From NCBI RefSeq assembly GCF_019059575.1, contig NW_024881573.1, positions 124,001-188,000 of the forward strand: a DNA stretch of 64,000 bases, in the 5' to 3' direction. This DNA comes from Amphibalanus amphitrite (taxonomy: Eukaryota > Arthropoda > Thecostraca > Balanomorpha > Balanidae). Below the pieces are notes generated by a model. That model saw only the letters and a list, made by a program, of their open reading frames with translations. It was not told where the DNA came from and searched no databases. This document shows, in pieces, positions 20,214 to 30,133 of this stretch (position 1 is its first letter; each line of letters begins with the position of its first letter). The position numbers and the translations under genes were made by a program.

Positions 20214-20950
20214 ACGGTACCGGCTGGTGCCGGGAGGACGGTACTGTTTGGTGCCGGAGGACGGTACCGGCTGGTGCCGGGGGAATGTACTGGCTGGTGC
20301 CGGGAGGACGGTACTAGCTGGTGCCGGGAGGACGGTACTGTTTGGTGCCGGAGGACGGTACCGGCTGGTGCCGGGAGGACGGTACTAGCTGGTGCCGGGA
20401 GGACGGTACCGGCTGGTGCCGGAGGACGGTACCGGCTGGTGCCGGGAGGACGGTACCGGCTGGTGCCGGGAGGACGGTACTGGCTGGTGCCGGGAGGACG
20501 GTACTAGCTGGTGCCGGGAGGACGGTACTGGTTGGTGCCGGGAGGACGGTACTGTTTGGTGCCGGAGGACGGTACCGGCTGGTGCCGGGAGGACGGCACT
20601 GGTTGGTGCCGGGAGGACGGTACTGTTTGGTGCCGGGAGGACGGTACTGGCTGGTGCCGGGGGAATGTACTGGCTGGTGCCGGGAGGACGGTACCGGCTG
20701 GTGCCGGGGGAATGTACTGGCTGGTGCCGGGAGGACGGCACTGGTTGGTGCCGGGAGGACGGTACTGTTTGGTGCCGGATGACGGTACCGGCTGGTGCCG
20801 GGAGGACGGTACCGGCTGGTGCCGGAAGGACGGTACTGGTTGGTGCCGGGAGGACGGTACTGGTTGGTGCCGGGAGGACGGTACTGTTTGGTGCCGGGAG
20901 GACGGTACCGGCTGGTGCCGGGGGAATGTACTGGCTGGTGCCGGGGGATG
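20214..20950. repeat. Minisatellite, about 30 copies of a 24-bp unit
   Basis: The consensus is close to GGTACCGGCTGGTGCCGGGA plus GGAC. Recurrent variants include TACTGTTTGGTGCCGGA and GGGGAATGTACTGGC, the latter at irregular intervals. The array ends about 8 bp from the 5' splice site of the ANATO exon. Open frames through it on both strands are repeat artefacts. Confidence 0.95.
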
Positions 20951-20958
20951 ATACATAC

Positions 20959-21154
20959 CTGACTGGAGGCCGTGGGCGGCGGTGGCCGGCAGCACGGGCC
21001 GGGCGGCCGGCAGTGCCGGCTCCACGGCCGAGCGGTCGATGCAGCACGACACGAAACTGTTCTCCCACGGCTGGCCTAGCTTGAAGCGCGTGAAGGAGCA
21101 GCCCATGCCCATGGGGCCGACTACCAGGCCCAGTCGGCAGCCCTCGCAACAATC
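20959..21154 (-). CDS. Fibulin-like gene, anaphylatoxin-like (ANATO) domain exon
   Basis: Minus-strand exon of 196 bp. It encodes D-C-C-E-G-C-R-L-G-L, a central cysteine in G-M-G-C-S-F, then L-G-Q-P-W-E-N-S-F-V-S-C-C. The C-C, C, C, C-C spacing and the R-L-G-L and F-x-x-C-C motifs match fibulin anaphylatoxin-like modules. An Ala/Pro-rich linker follows before the EGF exon. The acceptor is GCGCGTGCAG upstream (from 21155) and the donor CAG/GTATGT at 20959/20958. The exon begins in phase 0 and leaves one base. Upstream exons with the signal peptide and any further ANATO repeats were not found in this window. Confidence 0.88.
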
Positions 21155-21727
21155 CTGCACGCGCAAAGCAGTCACAAATACAGTGCGAACACGAGCTAGA
21201 GGCAAATTCCGAGCTACTAGTATCAAGGTATACAAAATGCAGTATGTAATATGCATAGCGTAATGCATATGGTTCATTCAATGCCTACCCAACTACTGGA
21301 CGTTATGGCGCCCCTTCAATTTTTAAGTTGGCCTTTCGGGGTCAATATGATAGAATTGTTTCATGGATTGGTTGTGTGTGTGGATGGGGTGGGGGTGCGT
21401 GTGCGTGTGTAGGCTCTTAGACCGGTGTCGGGTCCTCCAAGGGAGTAGTTAAAGGAAAGCGTAGGGATTTAGGAGTCGTTGTAGGGATATGAAAACCCTG
21501 CCCTCATATAGCAGTATGGGGTCCTTAGAGACTGCCATTCAGTCTCTGTGATTAGAGTGTGACCTAGCTTGACCTGAAAATGGATATCAAAATGCCTCAC
21601 TTGAATCAAAGGGCAGGTTATGGGGATCCTGTAAGAGTTGTGACTTGTAGATGTCCTATCTCTACCAACCTGCATTCAGAGCCCTGTGCAGATTATTGCA
21701 GATTACCTCAGAACGGTGTGAGGCTGC
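21155..21727. other. Intron sequence, nothing recognised
   Basis: It has a short GT-rich stretch near 21370-21415 and no coding frame with splice support. Confidence 0.5.
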
Positions 21728-23834
21728 TTAACCCGCGCCCGGCTGGGGGTCATGGATTTCCACGCCCTGCTGGGGGGGGGGGGTGTTTGAACACCCCCTT
21801 CTAACTCGGCTCCTGCGCCACGTAGCGATAAGCGGAAGGCGGTGTTCGAAAGAGCGCCAAAAATAATGACGAAATCACCTTGGTCACTTTTTTTGGTCAG
21901 GTCAAAGGTCAGGTCACCAGAGGTCATTGAAGTCAAAATTTCGCCCATTTTCAGGTCGAATGTCGACAATTTCCAGGAAGCCAACGCATAACTCGGGAAC
22001 CAACAGAGCTAAAGCGCCGCGGAAAAGCGCATTCGATAGCCCTATTAACGCCCTTTCTGGGTAATGCTTTCAGATTTGACCTAACGTCAACGGTTTTGCC
22101 TGCAGGGGGCAAAAACTGCAAAAATAGCCGATTTTTTTAAAACAGTTTTTCTGCAATAATTTTTGACCCAAGCCTTGTACGAGCTTACTTTTACCGGCAT
22201 CGTGTTCCTCTCGTCAAGACGCATCGAATGAACTATAACTTGACCTTGAAAGGTCAACTTGAAAATTTGACTTCAGGTCAAGGTCATGACCTGACCGGAA
22301 AAGGTCATGTTGCATATCAGTCGATCCGTATTGTCGAGCTGAACACATCTAAGGCGTTTTCACCGCTCTAGCATGCCTCTATCAAAAGTTATTTGCGAAA
22401 AAACTGTTAGACACCATTCGTGACCTGAAATGACCTCAGGGGCATAAATAGGGGTCACGGACACCATTTTCATTTTCAGTGTGTTTAAACCACTTGTAAT
22501 TCAGTGTTTGGGAGTGTTTGTAATGTCTTTCGTCCAAAAGAGGCGCATTTCAATTTTATCCCATTGACTTATAACCCTCGCCCGCACATGGGGGGGGGGT
22601 TGCCACCCCCCCCAGGTAGTCTTTCTGCTCTGCACTCAACATTTTTAGAGCTAGAAGGCTGATTTTTCGTATAGCTGCTCCTCTATCCTTTCTTGATTTA
22701 CACTGAAAATTTCAAGATTCTGTGATTTTTGGTTTCGGAGATATGACCTTGTTTTTCAGGTCATGTCATGACCCGAATGGCCAATTCTCAACATCTTGCG
22801 TTTGCCATGGGCCTTATGAGCTTTTGACACCCTGATTTCGGCCTTTTTTGCCAGTCTTACCTCCCACCTATCATGGAACATGTTGTCCGACGATGTACAG
22901 GGGTCAAGGTCAGGGTCAAGGTCAACCTAGGTCATCTAAGATAATTGCGTTTTAGGCAAGCTGAATTTACTTTTTTTGAAGTTTTTTGACTGCATTTTTG
23001 GTAAAAGCTTCTCAGATCATGATTTCATGCAATATGGACCCAAAAACAATCGGTGCACACATCAGTATACACACAGACACACACAGACATACAAACACAT
23101 ATAATTGACCTTGACCTAACTTGACCTGAAATGACCTCAGCAGCAAAATTCTGGTCGGGTAGTGTGACAAAGAGGTTCTAGCTGGCTTGGCACCAGAAAA
23201 CAGCATCATCATCGGTATCTGATAAGCAGCACACTTGATATTCAACGGTGACCCAAAACAGCAACATTTTTTAGTTTAACCTGACCTGGAAGGTCAATGA
23301 CTGACCTGAGAAGGTAAAACTGGGTATCATTGGATTCGTCTTTTCCCAAAGAATCTTTTTGGTTTTTACTGCTAAGCTCTATCTCCAACAGGAACGAAAT
23401 GGCGCGGGGGGGTGGCAACCCCCCCCCCCCCCATGTGCGTTCTAGGATGGGAAAATGGCATGTGCGGGCGAGGGATAATGGGGAGGTCGCAAAAATTGAC
23501 CTGACCTTAGGTCACCTATATCAAAATTCTTAGATATACATTTTATAGATACTGTTACCCTTATCAATCGCTGAAAGTTTCATAGCGATCGGTCACTCGG
23601 TGTAGCAATGGCAGCATTGAGCATTGAAACTTTTTATGAGGTGAGGTCACTTCAAGTGACTTGGTGACCTGACCTTGAATGACCTTGGTCTGAAATTTTT
23701 ACAACATGTGTAGAATTGATGCATAATAAGGTGTACCAAAAACGTCGGCGCTCCGCGCCGCCGTTTTGAGACATTCGCGAAAAACCACAAAGGGGGTGTT
23801 CAAACACCCCCTCCCCCAGCAGGGCGCGGGTTAA
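21728..23834. mobile_element. TTAA-flanked repeat with CCCGCGCCC ends, interrupted by a second one
   Basis: TTAA at 21728-21731 and 23831-23834. Ends are CCCGCGCCC / GGGCGCGGG with hairpins G-run, TGTTTGAACA, C-run. Excluding the nested copy, the element is about 1.2 kb. The interior is non-coding and has 13 exact AGGTCA/TGACCT hexamers between 21898 and 22440, including the palindrome AGGTCATGACCT. A close relative lies at 30134-32431. Confidence 0.9.
22571..23478. mobile_element. Nested 0.9-kb repeat with CCCTCGCCC ends and ATAA duplication
   Basis: ATAA at 22571-22574 and 23475-23478 flanks CCCTCGCCCGCACATG...GGGCGAGGG. The sister copy at 30134-32431 has the uninterrupted site (GACTTATAATGGGG near 32100), which proves both the insertion and the 4-bp duplication. 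Ends carry G-run/C-run hairpins. Non-coding. Confidence 0.92.
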
Positions 23835-24245
23835 ACTAGTATAGTGCTCGAAAGACCGGCTTGGACCCGCCCCCCCCCCCCCAACACTATCGGGAGACCT
23901 CACATGGTAAGAGGATTCTCAGATAGATTTGAAGCTCTTATGGGGCGGGTATTCATGTGTAGGTGTAGGAGGTGTCCTGCAAACTGGACCCCTCTCACGA
24001 AATTATAGCCCAATCCTAGCATACTTAGCTAATCCAAGCAATCTTAAACGCATTCATAGTAGTAAGAAAATGGTAGAATAATGACACTCCCGTACATATA
24101 GGTCGGCGAGTGTTGAGCAATTCGTGTGTGTGTCACAACATTATTTCTAGATCTTAAATTCCTTAGCCTTGCGACTGTCAACACATTCTAATTTATTCAA
24201 CACATTCTGTGAATGATTTAGTCATTCTTACGCGAAAACAAGTTT
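23835..24245. other. Intergenic or intronic sequence, nothing recognised
   Basis: Contains a C run near 23868-23882. No gene, element end or tandem repeat is seen. Confidence 0.4.
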
Positions 24246-26510
24246 TCAACCCTCGCCCTGGCAGGGCATTTTTCATAACACGGCCTGGCAGGGGGGTGAG
24301 GGGTTGATGCGACGCCCCCCCTCGCGATTGGAACCTATGGCACCTACAAACACCAAATTTAGTAGGTAGGTGGGCCCCCAGGAGTTCTCGTCCCTGTGCA
24401 AATTTGGTTGCTCTAGGTCAATATTTAGGGGGTTTTTGGGGGGTATAAATGTAAAAATTTCGCTGAAAAACAGTTCAAAAATTTCACTTATAACTTTTGA
24501 TCTAATTAACCCGCGCCCCAGTGGCGGTCTCAGCCAACTTCGCCCTAGTGGGGGGGGGGGGGCATATGTTACCACCCACCTCTAACTCAAAAACTAAGAG
24601 GGCTAGAAAGACGTGGTAAAAAGGAGTCGATAGCTCTCAATGCGTACGTTTGAAAGTATTTCGGTCATTTTTCACCTTAGAGCAATATTGGGGTCACCAG
24701 AGGTCATTAAAGGTCAAAATTTGCCAATTGTCATTATATTTTTCAGAAAACATGCCGCTATCTCAGGAACTATGGTAGCTAGAAAAACGCATGGAACAGC
24801 AATCGATAGCTTTTGAACTCTTCTTTTGAACAGGTAATTATCAATATTGACCTCAGGTCAACGGTTTAGCCTCCAGAGGGCAAAAACTCCAAAAATAGCT
24901 GTTTTACGAAAAGTGTTTTTCAACAATAACTTTTGACTAAAAAAAGCCACGACATTTCTATTGCCATAATCATGTTCCCCTCGCCGAGACGCGTCGAATT
25001 AACTACAATTTGACCTTAAAAGGTCAACTTGAAAATTTGACCTCAGGTCAAGGTCATGACCTTACCGGAAAAGGTCATGTTGCATATCAGTCGATGCGTC
25101 TCAACAAGACAAACACAATGAGACCATCCCCAGCGTTCTATCTCTTTCCAATCGCGAGTTATTGGCAAAAAAAAACTGTTTGTAGCCTCAAGTGACCTCG
25201 GATGACCTGTCTAGAGGCTATCAGCAAAAATTGACACCTTGGTCATCACGAGCGGACTAAATCATTGTGATTCTGAAATATGTGGACTGTTCCGATGCGT
25301 ACACACGGATCTAGAGGCATTTTCATTTTTCTCCATTGACTTGCAATGGAAATGTCACGCCACTGACCTGACCTTAGGTCACGGATATAAAAAATTCGAG
25401 ATATACAAATTGTAGGCGCCCATAACAGCATGCAATCCACCAAGTTTAAAAGCTTTCTGACAAACACTGCAGGCTGGACATGATTGCAAACTTTTTTTGG
25501 GCTTGGTCAGTTAACTTGACCTGGTGACCTGACCTGACATGAACTGGGGTCAAAAATTTCACACATTGTCCAAAATTGATGTACCAAAAGCTACCCCAAG
25601 CGGCGCGGCGCTACGCGCCGCGGTTTTTTATTCACACGCAAAAAACGCGACAGGGTGGTAACATATGCCCCCCCCCCCCACTGGGGCGAAGAGTAAGATA
25701 GAGAAAAAAGACAAGCACCAGTGAACTCAGCACGTCAAGGCGCGTCGAATGATTTACTTTTTTGTTTGTTTCAAGGTACTTAAAGTTGTTCTTAATTTTA
25801 AAGTAAACTTTAATTAACTAATTAAGTTCAAGTTAACCAAATTGCATCATATCACATATCATTCGATTCGGCTGATCACCAGGAACACAACGACACCATT
25901 TTTAAGCTCTAGCGTTATTATGTGCCAAGTTATTGGCAAAAACGTCATTTGACCTCAGTTGACCTCATTTGACCTGACCCATGGATAAGTACACCAAACA
26001 AAGAAGCACCAAGTGATCTGCTGTTAATTAAGTAATTATGGTTTCTATTACTATGTTAATTAATACTATGGTTTCAAAGCACAAAAGTGATGAAACGAAG
26101 CGGATATATCCAGTGTTTTCCGAATTAAGTATTTTCCCCATAGGCTTAGCATTACGACGTAATGACCTCTAACTGACCTCAGGTCAGTAACCTCAAAAAA
26201 CCCGAACTATATGTTATACAACTCGGTGAACTTAGCACATCCTGAAAGTTCGAAGGAAATCAGTCCAAAACTGTGAGTTGGACAGGTGCAAAAAGAAAAT
26301 TGAAATTTGACCATGACCTTGTACCGGTTTTGCTGACCTGGTGACCTGACCCAAGGTCACCCGGACTTGCAATTTTCATGTCATATGTAAAAAGGTTGTC
26401 CCATAGGCAGGCTGTGCCAAATTTGGCGGCGCTGCGCGCCGCCGTTTTTACGCTATCTTCGAAAAACCTTAGGGGGGTTGCATCAACCCCCCTGCCAGGG
26501 CGAGGGTTAA
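24246..26510. mobile_element. TTAA-type repeat with CCCTCGCCCTGGCAGGG ends, interrupted
   Basis: The left end follows TCAA (24246-24249, probably a mutated TTAA); the right end GCCAGGGCGAGGG is followed by TTAA at 26507-26510. G-run/C-run hairpins are at both ends. A second element (24506-25696) is nested near the left end. Non-coding, rich in TGACCT. Confidence 0.8.
24506..25696. mobile_element. Nested TTAA-type repeat with CCCGCGCCCCAGTGG end
   Basis: The left end is TTAACCCGCGCCCCAGTGG; the right end CCACTGGGGCGAAGAGTAA is an imperfect inverse ending in GTAA instead of TTAA. Both ends have G/C-run hairpins with a CATATGTT-type loop. It shares the AGGTCATGACCT block with 21728-23834 and 30134-32431. 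Confidence 0.78.
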
Positions 26511-26803
26511 GTATTCGGAATATTGGGGGTACTGTACCCCCCCCCCCAGGTAAATTATTGAGAGGGTCCGGACCCCCGCGTACCCCCCCTGTGGCGGAGT
26601 CTCTGGGTAACGTCAAGTGACTTACCTCAGAAAAGGTTCGAAAGCTCGCTGTAGCTACACCGACGGAGCGATCACTTTGAAACTTTTAGTACTTGTTCAG
26701 GGTACTTTAAGTACTTGCTCAAAATTGTATGTATAAAATGTATATCTCGGATTTTTTTATCTGTGACCTAAGGTCAGGTCAATTTTGCGACTGCTCCATT
26801 ATA

Positions 26804-29134
26804 CCCGAAGGTTGTTTCTTCATTAGACAAACACTATTCTTTAGAATTGTGTTTTTCTATTGAAAAAACAAACAAACTGAGGGTTGTTTCCATTTCGGGA
26901 TAGGATTCGTGTTTGGTGCAGCGAATTGGGGCACCTTGCACCGTTTGCACACGAACCGATAGATTTTGATTAAATTTTCAGGGCAGCTGCCCCCACAGAT
27001 TATCTACCGCGAAACACCCTCAGCTAAGAATATAATTATTTTTCTTGCACGTGGCACGTGCACGTGTTTTAGGCCCATAGGCTTCAACATTAGGTGGATT
27101 TTCGGCATCGCATTTCTCGCAGACGGGTGCTTGTAATGAGATGGGCTTATATGTGCTGGGTGGCCGTCCCGGCATCTACCATGAGCCGGCGGCGCCGTTT
27201 CGGGCAGCTTCGGGAAGGGGGTGCAAATTGCACGTGCAGCCGCCGTTGGTTTAACGTTACGAAATGGGCCAAAACGGGTTTTCTCGATTTGCTCAAAATC
27301 GGCTCGATAGATTTTCTTTGTTTTTTGAGTACCGGTAGTCGGTCAGTAGGTTCGTTCGTCAATGTCAATCGCTTGAAATATAATTAACTTTTTTGCACGT
27401 GACACGCGCACAAATTTTCACGTGTTAAGTCAATGGGATTTCTTGATAAAATTACTAAAATCGATTTTGCTCAAAATTCCCACGCTAGATTTTGAAAATG
27501 TTACAGTATGATATGCATCCACATGTCGCCTACCAGGTGGCATAGGCCATATATGGGGCGATTGAAATGCACGTGCACGCCCCGCACTTGTTTGAGGGGA
27601 CCACCTCCGTGAAAATTTGACCACTGCTAGCATGATGGCCTGTGCCGCGCAAAGAATGCGTGCCAGCGGAACCAATCGAGGTCAGTCGTCAAGGGGATGC
27701 TCTAGGATAGTTGTACACCTCATCACGTGGTGCACGTGCTTTCGCACGTGCGCCACGTGGGTGTAGCATTTTGGGATAGGTAGCCATTGGTGCATAATTA
27801 TGCTCAGGTGATAACCTCACTGCATGGGTTTGAGCCAGAGTTCCAAGTCGGTTGCGATAATGACCATTGGTGTTGGGTCTACTACGTGTCAAACACGTGG
27901 CCGCCCGGGGTTCTCCATTCCGGAGATATTGTGACCGATAGTGAGGTAAGCCCTAATTTAAAGATTGGCCAAGTTTGATCGGCCGCTGGGAGACAATGGT
28001 GGCGCACCCGAAAGTCTACCCATGGGCACTGACGACCCCTTTCATCTGGTACAAAAGGATGGTCGCTTTATGTCTTTAGGCCACACGTGGCACGTGGCAC
28101 CCCACCTCGAGTGACCATGTGCACTCTCAATGTAAGGCGTTTTGGCCATAACTTTGCCATTTATGGGCCGATTTCGACGAAAATTGCAACATTGATGCAC
28201 TAAAATGGCCTGTGCCACAAACGGCGCTACGAATACAACAAAAAACTTGCAACGGTAGTGCACGAAACTAGGCAGCGACACATATGAAGCGAGACAAAAA
28301 TAGGCTGTTGTGCGCCATTTTTGTCTTAAGTGCGCCATTAACTGCCTAAAGTGGCTAAAACTAAAGAATCTCATCATTTTCATGCATTAATAAATTACTG
28401 TGAGGTATGCATGTAGCGTCCCCCGCCACTTTGGTTTTAATTGCGTTTTGGGGCGGGCGGGTGTTTTGTGTTTTTTGCGGTGTTTGTTTGACGGCGGGCG
28501 GACGGACGATGCGGGCGTTTTTTTGCGTCTTTTTCGGTTTTAAGTTTTTTTCGGTTTCCGGCGGCCTGGCGCTTTTGCGGTGTTTGCGTTTGGCAGCGGG
28601 CGGGCGATTTTTTAGGCGTTTTCGGTTGGTGTTTAGCGTGCGTGCGATGCGGGCGGTTTATTTTTTTTGCGGCGTTTTTGCGTTTTTTGCGGTTTGTGGT
28701 GGTCGTGCGATTTTTTCGACGTTTGCTTTGGCGTTTCGGACGTGCGTTTTGCGCGTTTTGTGGTGTTTGCGTTTTGGCGGGCGTTTGGTGTTTGGCGGCG
28801 GGCGATGCGGGCGGTTTTCTTTTTTGCGTCGTTTGCGGTGTTCAATTTGTTGGCGGTTAGCGGCGGTTGGGCGCTTTTTAGGCGTTTCCGGTTGGCGGTT
28901 AGCGTGCGTGTGATGCGGGTGGTTTTATTTTTTGCGGCGTTTTTGCTTTTTTTTTCTTGTGGTTTACGGCGGGCGGACATTTATTTGTGTTTTTTTTTCT
29001 TCTTGCGACATTTGCGTTGGCGTTTCCGGCGTGCGTTTTGCGGTGTTTGCGTTTTGCGGCGGGCGGGCGTTTTTTCACAATTCAAAGTCCCAACCTTCGG
29101 GCCGCAGCGCTGCTCGAAAAGCGCTGCCCTCGAG
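26804..29134 (+). mobile_element. Helentron-like non-autonomous element (2.3 kb)
   Basis: Inserted in CCATTATAAGTCAATGG, leaving a TA duplication (26802-26803, 29135-29136). The 5' end is CCCGAAGGTTG. The 3' end has the inverse CAACCTTCGGG followed by a hairpin (CAGCGCTGCTCGAAAAGCGC) and CTCGAG. Asymmetric subterminal inverted repeats plus a 3' hairpin fit non-autonomous Helentron elements. It contains 14 CACGTG palindromes in 27048-28096 and an A-depleted tract at 28430-29080. Related 1.5-kb units form a tandem array at 53877-58397. No helicase gene is present. Confidence 0.65.
27048..28096. promoter_or_regulatory. Cluster of 14 CACGTG E-box palindromes
   Basis: Exact CACGTG starts at 27048, 27055, 27061, 27231, 27396, 27419, 27570, 27724, 27733, 27745, 27754, 27894, 28084 and 28091. 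CACGTG is the core site of several bHLH factors. Whether any site is used cannot be judged; the cluster travels inside a mobile element. Confidence 0.5.
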
Positions 29135-29840
29135 TAAGTCAATGGCAGAAAATTGAAATGGGCCTCTTTTGGACGAATGTCGTTCTACACCCTCTCAAAT
29201 ATCGGTTCATAGGTAAACATGACACACTGATTAGGAAAATTGCACCTGTGACCCTTCTGTGTGAGGTCATCTCAGGTCATGAAATGTCTTCAGCAGTTTT
29301 TTTTATTATAACTTTTGATTTGACAGAGACGTGCTAGAGCGGTGAAAACATGGGGGCTAAACTGTTGATCTGAGTTCAAATTTGAAGACACGTTAGCGAA
29401 AGAGCGTTAAAAAGCTATCGAATGCGCTTTTCCGCGGCGCTGTAGCTCTATTGGTTCCAGAGTAAAGCCCGGTTCTGACTGCCGAAATCGATCGGAGCGG
29501 ATGGTAAGCGTATGGTGATCGTATAGTGAGCGAGGCTGGCGGAAAAAGATAAAAATCTCTAGGCCCGATACGATCTGGTAACTGGCAGATCGTATCGTGC
29601 AGGCCCATGTCGTCCCCTATCTCCCTGTGTGTCCAAGTGCACAGATGACGTCACACGAAGGGGCGGAGTCGGGGGCGGAGCCTGGCGCAACGGCCGCCAT
29701 ATTTAAATTTGTTTTATTAGAATGTATTCTATATTTTGGGTTTCAGTCAATTGTTATCTATAGTTTTATGAACGGTTAGCTGTAATATAAGTGATTTATC
29801 AAGAAAAAACACATATTCTGCTTGCAATTTCGATTTAAGT

Positions 29841-29914
29841 GCGACCCGCGCCTAGATTCGAACGCACGATCTTTGGATTACGGCGCAAGCATCCTAACCA
29901 CTACACTACCGCGG
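29841..29914 (-). other. tRNA-like sequence (probable SINE head or tRNA relic)
   Basis: The minus strand has a box-A-like TAGTGTAGTGGTTAGGATG and a box-B-like GTTCGAATC at tRNA spacing, with a 5-bp CCGCG/CGCGG acceptor pairing. The T stem does not pair, so it is not a functional tRNA gene by eye. Confidence 0.4.
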
Positions 29915-30133
29915 CGGCGTGGCGGCCGGCGGATGGGAGGCGGCGGAGGCATGGGGGCTTTTTTACGCATTTTTGGAAAAACTAATGGGTTTAGTGAAAA
30001 ACGCTTCTTAGATAATTTTCGAAGAAAAATGTCTTGGCTTTCCGATGATGCACTTAGTTTTGTGCTAGCTTTAGCAGAGTTTGTTCTACAGCGCTTCAAA
30101 AATCGCCCATTTGCATAGGACTTCAACGGGACT

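Noticed and set aside
20214..20950. CRISPR-like regular repeat
   Set aside because: Units are contiguous, with no unique spacers; it is a eukaryotic intronic minisatellite.
20274..21084. Open frames of repeated W-C-R-E-D-G and S-S-R-H-Q-P-V
   Set aside because: Products of the 24-bp minisatellite, whose length is a multiple of three; they lie in the intron between two supported exons.
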